Below are positions 45,690 to 58,070 of a stretch of 64,000 nucleotides of DNA, in pieces; the first letter of the stretch is position 1; each line of letters begins with the position of its first letter. The DNA lies in contig JAPTHN010000150.1 of assembly GCA_026936325.1 (NCBI GenBank), positions 62,001-126,000 on the forward strand. The letters are read 5' to 3'. Source of the DNA: Platynereis dumerilii (taxonomy: Eukaryota > Annelida > Polychaeta > Phyllodocida > Nereididae). The translations under genes and the position numbers were made by a program. The notes beneath the pieces were generated by a model. The model had not been told where the DNA came from, did no database searches, and was given only the letters and a program-made list of their open reading frames with translations.

Positions 45690-45875
45690 GTATGTGAACA
45701 GTTTTATCTATTCACCCAAGTCAAGTCAAGTAACAATATTTATGAATCACAAACTGGACAATTAAAAGCTCAAAATGTACATGAAATAATCGATGACAAA
45801 GTGATTTGTTATACAGTTCTCTGATGAATGGTTTTTTATTTTTTAGTTGAGTCGTCACATGTGTTGGCTTCATGT

Positions 45876-46265
45876 TAGTGTTGGGCGGTTAATTGTGATA
45901 TTTTTCGTTCGGTTCGGTTTTCGGTTTTTTCCAACCCAAAACTGCGGTTTCGTTTCGAGTTTCAGTTGCAGACCAATTCAAGTGGTCCGCAATGTGCACG
46001 ACACGATTTTGCGATCCGCGGTTCAGCGCCCGGTCCGCAAAATCGTTTTTCGGTCCAGAAATTCAATACATCAACATGGCGCTCGTCTGGCTTGTCTGGG
46101 AGAGTGAACAGATCGACATTTTGCTAATTATTTAGTTTTCTCAATAAAATTAGATATTTTACGATAACCGAATCACTCGGTTGTTAGATTGATCTTCGGT
46201 TCGAGTTTCAGTTGTAGTGGTGAAACCGAAACCGAACCGAAATTTCGGGAATCGGCACAACACTA
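45876..46265. mobile_element. hAT-like MITE, 390 bp
   Basis: The ends TAGTGTTGGGCGGTTAA and GAATCGGCACAACACTA are inverted. The 8-bp duplication CTTCATGT flanks it (45868-45875 and 46266-46273). The arms are rich in GGTTCGGTTT / AAACCGAACCG. Confidence 0.85.
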
Positions 46266-46580
46266 CTTCATGTACATTATTGTACACTGCTCACAAAATT
46301 CAAAGGAGCAAGAAGGTTTTTGCTACATTGTATTGAAACCAAACTTATCTAGTGATTGTGTTGGTGATGGAATTATTCATTAAGCATTTCAAGCTTTCTG
46401 TAGCAGCTGGTGCGTAGACCTACTGGGGAGTCATTGAGTGTACTTTTATTGTAGGGACCATCTCAGATCTGTGTTGTAAGCTCCAAATGAGGAAAGATTT
46501 GACAGTGGAGGTCCCTAACTAAAGGGGCAAAAATAATCAGCCAAGTGCTATTTGTCATCAATTTATGTGTACTGCAGGGG

Positions 46581-47077
46581 TAGATTGAAAAATTCTATCT
46601 TATTCAAGACAGCCAGAGGCTGTCTGGAGATAGAAGACATTGCATTGAGACTTTCCTGCATTACCATGTTGCAACGGTTGTTCATTTGCCCTCTGGTGTT
46701 AATATCTTGCCCTCTGGTGTTAAATATCCTGCCCTCCTATTGGCCATAGCAGACGAATTCTGCCGTTGCAACTCCTCTCAGAGGATGCATATTCTACCAT
46801 TTTCTAATCCTTAAAATTCAAGTCCATCAATTCAAAACTTTACACCTAGTTTTTGCAGTTTTGGGGAAAGTTAGGAACCTCAGGTCAGTGCATATGGGCT
46901 TTAAATTCATATTTCTCGGAAAATCAGTCCAAGATGTCCTATATATTGCCCCAGGCAGGCTGAGGCAGCCCTGCTGAGTTGCGACACATTCTGTGTCGCA
47001 CAGTGTTAAAATCAGTCAATGGATTGTTGGCTGACCAACAACTCCGTTGTTGTTGTTGGTCAGCCTTTGTCGGACTA
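46581..47077 (+). mobile_element. Mutator-like MITE with hairpin ends, copy 2
   Basis: This 497-bp inverted relative of 8544-9006 starts TAGATTGAAAAATTC and ends TTTGTCGGACTA. The 9-bp duplication CTGCAGGGG flanks it (46572-46580 and 47078-47086). Both hairpins are kept (TCAAGACAGCC...GGCTGTC; GCTGACCAAC...GTTGGTCAGC). Confidence 0.78.
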
Positions 47078-48520
47078 CTGCAGGGGTGGAGCTTCTTGAG
47101 TTTCTGGAGGGGGCCACTAGGAAGTTGGCCTTGCAGATATACTTTCCCTATAGCAGGAGTACCCTCCAAATTTACCTCCAATATTAGGAGGATACTCATG
47201 CTACAGCAAAGGTAACTGTGACTACAATTTACAAAACAAGTAGGCCTATATATTTGCCCATCTTTATGCTCAGTAGCTCCTTCACTGCATGACCTTGGGA
47301 GCTGTCATGGTTGAGTGATTGGGGACCATATCCAAAGCACACCTGGAGCATAATACATTGGGGACCATATCCAAAGCACACCTAGAGCATAATATTATCC
47401 CATAGAGATTTCCTTCAAAAAATTATATAGCCTAATTGTATAAACATTTGAGACAACATAAGACAAGTGATAAAAGAAAACACTGTATGAGAACATTAGA
47501 TATTCAACTTCTCACAAACTGGCCAGTCTAAAAATTTAATAATCCAAATATTATGCAAGCCACAATTAGTTTGTTGTAATGGAAATAGAAATTTCATGTT
47601 CATGACAAAGAATTTAAAAGGGCTTCTCATTGCTTGGTTTGCTGTCTATGTTAATAACACCTGTAATTAGGCATGCCTAACCATGATGTAACATGTATTA
47701 GGTTTGTTATATCACACACTCACAGTGGTACATTGGAGGTATAGATGCAACTACACATACATAAAACATTATTTGAACATTTGGAAAATAAAATATGTTT
47801 TTGAAGAAACCTCAGGTCCCTACAATTCTTTTTTTAAAGAATTTCTTGTTTTTATTTTTTTTATTACGACAACGTAAATGTCACATCTGACACATTTGTC
47901 AAAAACAGAAAATAACAAAATAATAATACAAACATACAATAAATGGAGCAAGTTTAAAAAGACATAATGAATTTCAACTTACAATATATCAATAGGCCTA
48001 TTTGTACAGACTTGAGAGGACAAGTTGGCAGAACGCAACCAGGTGGCTAGAAATATCCTTTCAGACGCATCATGGGAGAAAATTGTTCTAACACTCCCCT
48101 TTCAAAGAACCAAATTGTATTAAATGTCTATGATAACATTTTGTCATTCTGAATAGATGCACTGCGATATGCAAATTGATGATACACAAACCTTATCTTG
48201 GGGGATGGGGTTATTGTATCATTTCTCTTCTCCTTCCTCGTGGTACAATCTCAAGAGTTCTTCTCATCAACATGACTGTTGATGTTTTATTTGAGGGTTC
48301 AGGCGCACAGTAATATCATGTAGTGTCAAAATCCCTTCAACAAGCCAATTTGGGGTTCAGTGACCCTATAACATTCAAATATCTGTTTCGATTATGACTG
48401 TATTGTTTGGCTAAATGCTGTTATCTTATACACAGACTTGAGGGATGGTGCCATGATAGAAATGCAATATGTTAAAATAAAATACAAAATGTTTCACCAA
48501 ACCTTTTGAATTTCTTCCAG

Positions 48521-51519
48521 AGTACATTTTGGAGTGACAATTCAAGTTTAAGCTTCAATCGATTCCATGAACACAGCAACCTGAATGAATTAAGCTACAA
48601 TATGTCTCACCGTTATCTTAACATGTCTAAAGAAAGGTATTTGGAGTATTCCTACATACTTGCTCATATAAGAGGAGACAGGGCATACGGAAGGAAGAGA
48701 AAAACTAGAGAATGTTTGTCTTTGGTTCCGTCTACGGAGACTTGGATTTTCATGGACTGTTCTAAAGATTTTGACGATGTCACACTTATTTGTGAGTATT
48801 CTGATGAAAGTGGTAGTGAATTGCAAAGATCTTCATTGAAAGTTGCAGAGGAATACTGCAATGATGGATGGTTATTTGGTCTGAACAAGTGTCTTAAGCT
48901 ACAAACTGTTAATGGCAGGAACAAAATAGAACTAGAAATATTAACAAAACTGTGTAAAGACATTGAAGGATACATACATATGTATAATTCCAGAATAGGG
49001 GGCGTTAACTTGTCCAATGTTATATCCTATATTATAAAATTTGTAAAATCCAACTTATTCCTTGTTTACAAAGATGAGAATGGCTTCATGGGAATAGATA
49101 TGTTTCAATACTCACATGCCGTTCTTAAACGAAAGAAAGTAATGATAGAATTTCCATACCAACCACCTGATGAGAGGGAAGTGCAAGTATTGTGCAGTCG
49201 AGAGCTTCTCCTCTTATCAGAAGACTGCATGATGGGATTTCGTGCCTGTGAGAATGGAGAGTGTATTCCAGAGACCTACTTTTGCGATCAAACTGTTCAG
49301 TGCCTTGACCACAGTGATGAACAAAACTGCACTGATCGCTGCTCTGATGAATCATTGGCAAATTTATATTTCCGTTGTGGTGACGGAACATGCATTGCTT
49401 TATCCCGGGTTTGTGATTTATTATGGGATTGTGAAGAAGGTGAGGATGAGGAAGAATGTCCCGATCACGATGGCTGTATTTTAGAAGCATATCCTCCAGC
49501 CTGGAGCCCACTTAAAGTAAAACAGCCGACTGCTGAGTGCAGTAAAACCACATCCAACACCCTTCACATGGCCAAAAACTCAAATTTGTTATCAAAGTAT
49601 GATAGCGAAGGACTAGTTTGTCCAATAGGCTCTCCAATAAGCTTCCCCAAAAAGTATGGATGTACAAGAGACAAAGATTATTATGGAAACTTTCTTCCAT
49701 GTAGCAACAGCTGGCAGTTTGATGATTGTTATGATTTATACACCAATTTTAAAACACCTGAAAAATACACCTGCATGAACAATGGTGTCAGACTCCCGTT
49801 CCGATTAGTTTGCAATGGGGTCCTAGATTGTCCTTCAGCAGACGATGAACTGAATTGCACAACATGGATATGTCCCAAATTGTTGCGTTGCACAAAAGAG
49901 AAGATTTGTGTCCACCCCTCAGAAGTGTGTGATGGTATTTTGCACTGTCCCCTATCAGGAGATGATGAATACTTCTGCAATAAAGAAGAATGTCCACTTG
50001 GATGCACATGTTTTGGCAGAGCTGTCTACTGCACAGATTCTTCAACAATTAAGGATAGTCACTTTGCTGTGGTATCTCTTAGAATAAATTTCCAGTCGCT
50101 TGAATCTACAGTTCATTTTCCAAATGCATGGTTTGTCAATTTGTCTTGGTGTAACATAGACAGCGTTTTGTTATTCAGGAAGTTCATAATTTCAAATGTT
50201 GTCAAATTAGACATCAGCCACAATCAATTGAGGGATTTCAGCTCACTGATAGTTAACATGATAAACGTCAAATTCCTTGACTTTCAGAATTCAGATCTGA
50301 ATGCAATCAGAAGGGATACATTCCAAACAATGAAACATTTAGTCAGACTGAATTTGGCAAATTCAAGAATAAACTGGATAGAAGAATGTTCATTTTGCAA
50401 CCTGAAGAAACTGAAAATACTGGACATGACCAATACGGCGATTGGCCAGTTAACAGAAGAGATTGTGGCTGGTTTAAATTCCATTAGAGTCATTAAATTA
50501 GCTGGCTCCCCGGTGAGAACTGTACATAAAGGCATGCTGCTTAGAAAAACACTTGCAGAGGTATCTGTTGATGACATTCGCTTCTGCTGTCTCAAGGGAA
50601 GTGATGTTATTCCTATATGTAAGAATATCAGAATGACTACTTTGTGGTCATTATGTTCTGATATGTATCCTAAACAGTCATGGATTGTCCCACTTTACAT
50701 CTTGACAATTTTCTTGCTGAAGAGTATAACACTTCTGCACATGCTGTTGGGTCCAGGGAAACATACAACTTCTTTCTCTGTAACAATATTCACTGGATTT
50801 GGAATGTCAGTTTTTTTGGTTATATTTCACTTCCATAACCAAACCACCAGTCTCTACTCAATGGTTGAATTTGAGAGAAATGAGTCACTGTTGTGCAAAG
50901 CCATTGCCTATGGGCACTTTGGATTGGCCTATTGTTTTCTCTGCAATAATGTGATTTTTTTCTTGAAGATCCTGGTGAAGGTGAAACATATATCAAACGA
51001 AAAAAAGCACGACAGATATTTCATCATTTTAATGACAATAATGACAATGTTTTTTTGTTTTTTTCCTTTAAGGAAAACCATTCACCAAATGCTCTGTGTA
51101 TTTTGCAATTTGGAGAAATCAAACAAACTCTGATCAACTTTACAATGGGATTCCTATCTTCTTTAGTTATAGGAACAATCCATGCCATGCAGAGACATAC
51201 AGAAAAGGTAAGAAAAGCCTCGCAGAGAAGAGAAAAGAAATCAGAAAAACTGTTAAAAGTGCGAATGTACCTGTATGCATCAATTACTGGTTTATCATTC
51301 ATATTGGGCATTCTGCACCAGTACTGTGACTTTGCTTCTGTTTATGATTTTCACCTATTCACCTTGTATGCTAATTTTTCATTGCTGCCATTCAGTTTTT
51401 TCGTTCTCTTCACATGGTGTACTCGACAGTTTCAGGAAAATGTTTTATGCCGAATGTCTGGAAAAAGCGCACGGACTCCTAAAGCAAACCCATATCTTGC
51501 CTCGCATGCAGCACTATGA
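48521..51519 (+). CDS. GRL101-like receptor, exon 2 (lectin end, LDLa modules, LRRs, seven membrane segments)
   Basis: The exon continues in frame from 45689. The lectin domain closes with CLSLVPSTETWIFMDCS and VTLICEYS. LDLa modules follow at about 49225-49330, 49340-49460, 49765-49860 and 49870-49980 (for example CDQTVQCLDHSDEQNC). A leucine-rich-repeat cap (CPLGCTCFGRAVYC, about 49990) and about six LRRs follow to 50560, then seven hydrophobic segments between about 50680 and 51430. LDLa plus LRR plus rhodopsin-like core is the layout of snail GRL101 and type-C LGR receptors. Such receptors bind an extracellular ligand and signal through G proteins. The frame changes once, at about 51050-51064: the upstream frame stops at 51131-51133, and the downstream frame gives TM5-TM7 and ends GKSARTPKANPYLASHAAL at 51517-51519. 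Confidence 0.8.
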
Positions 51520-51727
51520 AACATTACAGTGCTCTATTTGCAGTGTTACTTAATATTGATTTCTTAAAGCAAGACCAAATCTTGCCTCACAGCACCATAA
51601 AACATTACAGAGCTCTATTGGCAGTGTTACTTAATATTCATTCCCTAAAGCAAACCCGAATCTTGCGTCACGGCGCCATGAAACATTACAGAGCTCTATT
51701 GGCAGTGTCACTTAATATTAATTTTCT
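51481..51727 (+). repeat. Three tandem units of about 83 bp across the receptor stop codon
   Basis: Units start AAAGCAA(A/G)(A/C)CC at 51481, 51566 and 51647 and share ATCTTGC(C/G)TC, AACATTACAG(A/T)GCTCTATT and GCAGTGT(T/C)ACTTAATATT. Unit 1 holds the last 12 codons and the TGA. Units 2 and 3 form the 3' flank or UTR. Confidence 0.85.
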
Positions 51728-52377
51728 AGTGCCTGCAATGACATATTTACCCACTTAGTCCCCTATATTGGATAAACTAAGATAAGATGAATTACTTTAA
51801 ATATGTGAATGTAATAAACATCCAAACAACAAAATTGAAGTTGGCATATATTGTACGGTTAAACATACCAAGCAATGCAAATATAAAATAAATGACAATA
51901 AATATACAATATACATGAAGTGGTGAATAAATACATATGCACAAACTGCAAAGATCACAGGCTTGATTTATGATTAATATATAATATGATGGCACGGGTA
52001 AGAAATATATTGGCATTTTGAGAATAAAGCGGGTTGTGAGTCTCATTACTATGTAGAGTTGCAAATTGCAGTTTAGCTTCTCCCAAAATGCCCATTTTCT
52101 GGTGAATGTTCAACAAATTCTGAGGCATAATTAATTTACTTTATTACGATATTTGATTAGGGGCTGCTGAGCTTAATTAACGTATATGCATAGGGCAGTA
52201 ATGCAATGATCTTGAATGGGTGAAATTCTTCATTACATTGTACAGATGTGCGCTATGTATACATTGTTTTTCCAGTGTAATTCAATATTATTCAGTTTAC
52301 TATCATCTGCTCCAGTGCCTACTCCAGTGCCTATCCAAGCTTCAACCAACCTGTAGTCCCTGGACTCTGACCACTTA

Positions 52378-53189
52378 TGCCCCTATCACACGGAGACGTA
52401 ACAGAGGGTTCCTGTTTCGGCGCTTCTGCTTTTCCAGGAAAGTGGGAGGTTCTTAAGCTACATTCAACAGTTCGGCGACGATATTTTCGTCTACGGCGCT
52501 TCTTAAACTTCCTCGCCAAAAGTTCCTAGAAATCACGTGACCTTATGGTGAAGCAAGAACTTGCTTCACGAAAGATTCAACCGGTTGAATCTTTACGAAG
52601 GAAGAAGCCACGATGCAAAAGACCAGAAAGACCCCCAAAATGATTGGGCGAAGTTAGAGACAGCTTGGGCGAAGTTAGAGACAGGTTGGGCGAAGTTAGA
52701 GGCAGGTTGGGCGAGGCTACTTATCATTGAGTCAATGGAACTTCGGCGAAAAAAGAGCACAACTCGCCGACGCAAACAAGCTGTTGAAACGCCGAAACAG
52801 CTACTTGCTTCACCGTAAAATGTATTTGCTTGGGCGTAATTGAAGATTAGGACGACGTGAGAGGATGCTAGGGCGAAGTTAGAGGCAGATTGGGCGAACC
52901 AAGAGACTCCTTGGGCGAATCTAGTTTAACATTGAAGCAATGGAACTGCGACGAGGCTCCTCACAACTCGCCGACACAAGTCTCTTCTTGTTTCGTCAGA
53001 AATTACGAGCGATTCGGCGTGGAAAACTAGAGCCTCGTCGTAATAGAAACCATCAACGACGATTTAGAACCTCTAATTGATTATATAATTGTCCAAAAAT
53101 GACTTGAAACGCCGAAAGTTGGCGAAACTTGACTTCCTGGCACCTCTACAACTTTGCCGTCACTTAACCACTCTCGTGTGATCTAGGCA
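52378..53189. mobile_element. Harbinger-like MITE, 812 bp
   Basis: The ends TGCCCCTATCACACGGAGACG and CTCGTGTGATCTAGGCA are inverted. The 3-bp duplication TTA flanks it (52375-52377 and 53190-53192), typical of PIF/Harbinger. The interior has several TTGGGCGAAGTTAGAG(A/G)CAG units (about 52647-52715 and 52860-52925) and dispersed AACTCGCCGAC motifs. No transposase. Confidence 0.75.
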
Positions 53190-53192
53190 TTA

Positions 53193-55440
53193 CTCGCACA
53201 AAAAGTGGAACAGTCTTAAGTGGTTTTTAAAACGCGGATGGGGTCAAATAGTGGTAAAACCTGAATTTGATTTAAAAATCGCCTCTTTTTTTTATTTGCT
53301 TGTTCTAGTTTTAAAGCCAAGCAAGCCATTGACTGCTCATCTACTTAATTGCAATTCATCTAGAGAGACACAGGTCAACCAAGCATGCCCATCACTGAAC
53401 ATCATGAACAGCCAGTTCTCTATTTAAAACCACGTTTGCAATCAAAATTATTTCAAGTAATGTTTTGGAAATTTCATTGACACTGATGGAAATCAAATAA
53501 TTTTCTGCTGATTCTTCGGCAAATAAATAATTGCCACAGATTTTCGCCTGCCTGCCCTTTTTCATACGACTGTTGTCAATATGAACGTGTAAAAAGTAAG
53601 AAATTACCTGTATATAGATCGCTATTTCAAAGTGGTTGTCTTCAATAAAGTGATGAACTAAATGATTTTGGGTCAACAGGTCTCAACATCTGGAAACTGA
53701 CTCCCTTTCCTGCAAATTACTGATTCATTGGCAATAACCCTGTGAATCAAGACCAAATTTTGTGTAGAATTCATAAAATCCTGCTGTGTACATTTAAATT
53801 TAACAAGAAAATGAATATGTCTGATGTCTTACTTCAAGAAAATGAATATATCTTACATTCAATATATGAATATAATATATTATCTTACCTACAATAAAAA
53901 TAATATATCTCACCTTTAATTAAGTTAATTAAGAAAGCTTGATGCCCGCCAAACGTTCTAGAGTCAGCTGAGCAATTTAGTAACAGATGCAAGTATGCCT
54001 GCATAAAATTTATTTATGATTCAGTTCAACTTTTCCTTCCTTCACATATCTGTCACTATTATTTGAACTAGCATAGTACCCGTGAAGCAGGCAATCAAAA
54101 TTTTGTTATGTTTTGTTGTTGTCTGTGTTGAAACGTGATTTTGAACTAAGCATATCAGTATGAGTGCAAGCTGTTCTGGTCATTAAAAGTACCCCTACCG
54201 AAATACATAGGCTGAATGAGTGTAGCCCTGGGAGCATGAGCAGCTGAAGGAACAGGGCTCTAATGCTGTGGGTTGTTTTTCCATGCATGTGGTGGCATTT
54301 GAAGGCAGATTTTACAGGAATGAGAGGGTTTTGAAGGAAAACAGAGGTTATTACAAGGGAAAATGTCAATGCCAATAGACATGGGAAGTTTGGTGATGAT
54401 TGAGAGAAAAATGGCTGAGAAATAAGGGTAACAACAATGAAACAAAGATAGTGTAATTATATATAGATAATCAGTGAGATGCAAGGAGAACTCAGGGAAG
54501 ATTATGGATGCAGGCTGGACAGGACTTTTTTGTGAGACAGTGGTGAATTTGAACAATTCTTTATCATCCTTCATTCACATAATTATCTATAAATTGTACA
54601 TTTATTTCAAATTTTCTCAGAACAATAAAAGCCTCTTTTTCAATGGAAGCAATCCTTCCATTTTGGGTTGATAGTGATAATAGACAATTTTATAAACTAA
54701 TCGAGAAATTATAGAGTGAGAAAATTCTTGCCAAGCATATTGGAATTATTTACGCAACTGTTAAGCAAGCTAATAAATCTGATCAATAAATCAAATCACC
54801 ACTTCCCCATTCTGTGTTGGGCTGCATTATGAAGAATAAATACAGGCTGCACAGAAACATACCCTCAGTTATTGAGTTGGCTATTCTGCATAAATTGGGC
54901 GGCAGCAGAACAGGGCCACCGAAGAAGAATTCAAAACTTGTTAAATATTGGGCAAGGACTCCTGAAAATGTTCGCACAAGATAAAATGAACATGTCTCAA
55001 AATCAATTGACTTTAAATAGCCTATTATAACTATTGCCCTGTTCTTTTCCCAGAGTTGTAAGATGGTTTAAATTGAAGCTGACACCACTACTGTATGTAT
55101 ATGTATATATTATTTATTATAGTGACATAGCACTCAAAACACAATTACAGGTACAACAAGAGTATACAAATGCGTGCTCAAGCCATACGGGTTTATCAGT
55201 CACTTTTTTAAAGAAATAGCCAGATAAGTTTACAGCTTGTAATAATCACTACAGGTTATAGAGTTCACTTTGCCTCAGGTTCCAAGCACATTTAAGAAAT
55301 TTAGAAAGTGGTTTTGGAGCATTACTTTAGGGAATACCAATTTATCAACATCATCTAGACTTTCGAAATTTGACAGGAGTTGCTTGAAAATTAGAAATAG
55401 TTGTTCTCTTGGAGTGTCATGTAATGGGCATCTGGTAACA
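53193..55440. other. Stretch without a recognisable gene
   Basis: AT-rich sequence. At about 54095-54130 TTTTGTTATGTTTTGTTGTTGTCTG resembles 21868-21900, so a dispersed repeat is present. Short ORFs show no family features. Confidence 0.45.
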
Positions 55441-55803
55441 AAATGAACTTCATCTTCTATGATATGTATCTAAATTACACAGAGTACAAATTCTATTTTC
55501 AAGAACTATATTTATAAATCTGCAAGTTTCAATTTTGAGTAGAAGGATACCAAGTATTATTTGTGCCAAAAGAGATCTTTCATATCTGGGTAAAAATACA
55601 TAATCTTCTCGTTTAAATTCAGTCTTAAATTTCACATATGTTCGTGATTTTGGCTTGGACATGATTTCTTCCTTCCACTCTTGTATGAATTTGTCATTTA
55701 ATATCGCTTCACCTTCTTGGATGGTAACAAATGATTTGGAGTGAAATAGATTAGAGGCATTGACGATTTTCAAAGATCTTTTGGATATCTCTGGACCAAT
55801 TGT

Positions 55804-55917
55804 ATATACTTATGCACTTTGGATTTTATGTCGCACCTATAAATACCGCTTCGCGCACACAGCACAAGTCCGAAGATACGCCAGAGGCGGGATGGACTTT
55901 ATTGGAAGAAGAAGAAG
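55804..55917 (+). mobile_element. SINE-like insertion with a GAA tail, 114 bp
   Basis: The insertion is flanked by AATTGT (55798-55803 and 55918-55923) and ends GGAAGAAGAAGAAG. It interrupts the LINE frame. It holds TATAAATACCGCTTCGCGC and a GC-rich CGCCAGAGGCGGG core. No tRNA or 5S similarity is recognised. Confidence 0.55.
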
Positions 55918-56644
55918 AATTGTCATTTGTTTGCTCATAGTCCCAAAGAAATACTTGCTTTGTTAGTCTACAGTCATCAGGGGTTAGTAAACGATTCCAA
56001 TATTTTAACATATTTAACTTATTTCTAATCGCAGGATCTTTCCATCCCATATCACTTATTAAACCAGCAATGGGCGCAAATCTATGGACACCAAGAAAAT
56101 ATCTAATGGCTCTCAGCTGGACTTGTTTACATGATTTGTATTCTTTATTTCTCCAAATTTCTGAGCCGTATTCCAAGATTGGCATTACACATGACTCATA
56201 AAGCTTAGTAAATGTATAATATCCAACATCTTTTAGTTGTTCAAATTTGGCTATTACTGCCCCCAATGCTCGTCCAGCGGATGATGATAAAAATTCAACA
56301 GTCTTAGTCACATTAAAATGTTAATTTTAAAATAACTAAGCATAAATATTAATACTCTTTTACCTTTTCAAGTGATACATCTTCGAGCCTAAAATTGTAA
56401 TTTGTAATGGGTATTTGTTTATTCCTGATGTGCATAATTTTGGTTTTTTCTGTGTTTACAGTAAGTCTCCGTTTGTTTGTCCATATACTACACTGATTGA
56501 GCATGATTTGTAGATATGTTTCATCATCAGCAATGAGCACAATATCATCTGCGTATAAGATAATGCTAACTTGAAAATTTCCACAGCTCACTCCACATCC
56601 TAGGGATTTAATTTCTTGGGCTAGATCATTGATATAAATCACAC

Positions 56645-57250
56645 TAACATTTGAGCTAAAACTCAGGTCACATGATCAACCCAGTTGCCAGCTATATATG
56701 CCTCCCACAGGCATGTCTTTCAACCAAACTATCCACCTATCCTTCTTTTTTGGTCTCATACTTCAAATGGGAGCCCACATCGGTGTAACTCCTCTCTCAT
56801 TTCCGTTTCCCGACTCCACCACTCATCTCCCACCAGGAGTGCATGAAACAGCATATTGTCATATTTTACTCCTCCACAGAGGGACCTGCTTCACGTTCCC
56901 ATTTTCCCACAGATGGCAGCACCTATCTTCATCTGTTTTTGCCTGGAGACAGCGCGGACCTTACGCAACAGTCAGGTTGTCCCTAGTTGATCTCATTGCC
57001 TGCTTACCTGGTGGTAACAAATCCTCTTCCTGCATGCTCTTATAAATACGTGGCACCTAACAGGAGGAATTTTTCCCGCTACAAATCAGGCTGTAAGGTC
57101 TCAGGCAGGCATCCAGCCAACATCTGCTTGCCATCTACAGGAGCAACGTAACTCTAAATACCAGGTGTCCCTAAAATATTTCCTTACTTTAACATGCCAG
57201 CGTCAACAGCATCACTTCACAATAATGCATTGTCAAACTTTTTTCACTAA
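56645..57250. mobile_element. Unclassified 0.6-kb insertion in the LINE
   Basis: The LINE frame is continuous in meaning from SLSATLFN (57260) to YINDL (56640), so this stretch is inserted. It is pyrimidine-rich on the plus strand and less AT-rich than its surroundings. No termini or duplication could be fixed. Confidence 0.55.
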
Positions 57251-58070
57251 TGGGCATTTTCTAGTATTAAACAAAGTAGCAGAGAGGCTGTCCCCTTGGC
57301 GTACACCACTTGAGACTGGGAACCACCCTGTTTGAACATTGTTGACATAAACACAACACTTATTATTTGTATAAAGGTTTCTTATACTTTTGTAAACCTT
57401 ACCATCTATATTTTTAACGAGTGACTTGTGCATTTATAGCTCGGGATCAATCCAGTCAAAGGCCTTCTGCATGTTAAAAAAAGTCAAAGATGTTGATTTA
57501 CCTTTTTGTAGTCTATTTCTAATAATATTTGATAGGACAAATTGATGGTCTGCACATGATCGCTTTTTTCTGAACCCATTTTGTTCATCTTCAACTAAAT
57601 CTATTTCCTCCCCATAGTTTAATATTCTATTATTCAGAATTGACGTGCAAATTTTACAGACACAAGTCATTAGACTAACACCTCGATAATTTAGGGGAAT
57701 TCTTGGATCCTTTCCAGCTCCTTTTGATGCAGGGGTGATTGTGGCCAAGAGCCAAGGAGAAAGCATTAATGAGTATTTTAATAACTTATCAAATAATATG
57801 TAACACATTATTTTAACATCATGTCGTTTTAAAATTTCATACGGTATCATATCTGGACTGAATACCTTGTTGTTTTTCATTTTACTCACAACTTTATCTT
57901 TTTCCCCAATCTAATCTGCTATTGATATACCTATTCTCAGTTTCATTTTCATTTTCTATTCTATTTTTCTTGTTTATAATTTCCATATATTGATTGCTTA
58001 GCATATTCTCGAAGCTGAGACCACATACTACAACGCTGTGTTGCTGGATTCTTTGTACATTTTTTTAACC

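Larger units (their letters stand above)
45690..48520 (+). other. Intron of the receptor gene
   Basis: The donor GTATGT at 45690 and the acceptor TTTCTTCCAG ending at 48520 bound a phase-0 intron inside the lectin domain. It carries a hAT-like MITE (45876-46265), a Mutator-like MITE (46581-47077) and a duplicated 38-bp motif GGGGACCATATCCAAAGCAC (about 47320-47395). The remainder is AT-rich with no exon seen. Confidence 0.8.
55440..58030 (-). mobile_element. Damaged LINE of a different clade from the CR1-like copies
   Basis: The minus strand, from 57889: NNKVFSPDMIPYEILKR, NYRGVSLMTCVCKI, EQNGFRKKRSCADHQ and MQKAFDWID. After one in-frame stop (57434-57436) comes SSGVRQGDSLSATLF to about 57260. 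After an unrelated 0.6-kb insertion come YINDLAQEIKSLG, ILYADDIVLIADDE and WTNKRRLTVNTEKTKI (56642-56349). The C-terminal part follows in another frame (56311-55926; YGSEIWRNKEY, RAIRYFLGVHRFAP) and on to about 55450. Several breaks are visible, so it is dead. The catalytic YADD survives. It abuts the next LINE at about 58030-58070. Confidence 0.75.

Noticed and set aside
50979-51075. A short intron (donor AAG-GTGAAA, acceptor TTTCCTTTAAG) to explain the receptor frame change
   Set aside because: Removing it would delete most of TM4 and the loop before it, leaving six helices. A one-base loss in a T-run fits better.
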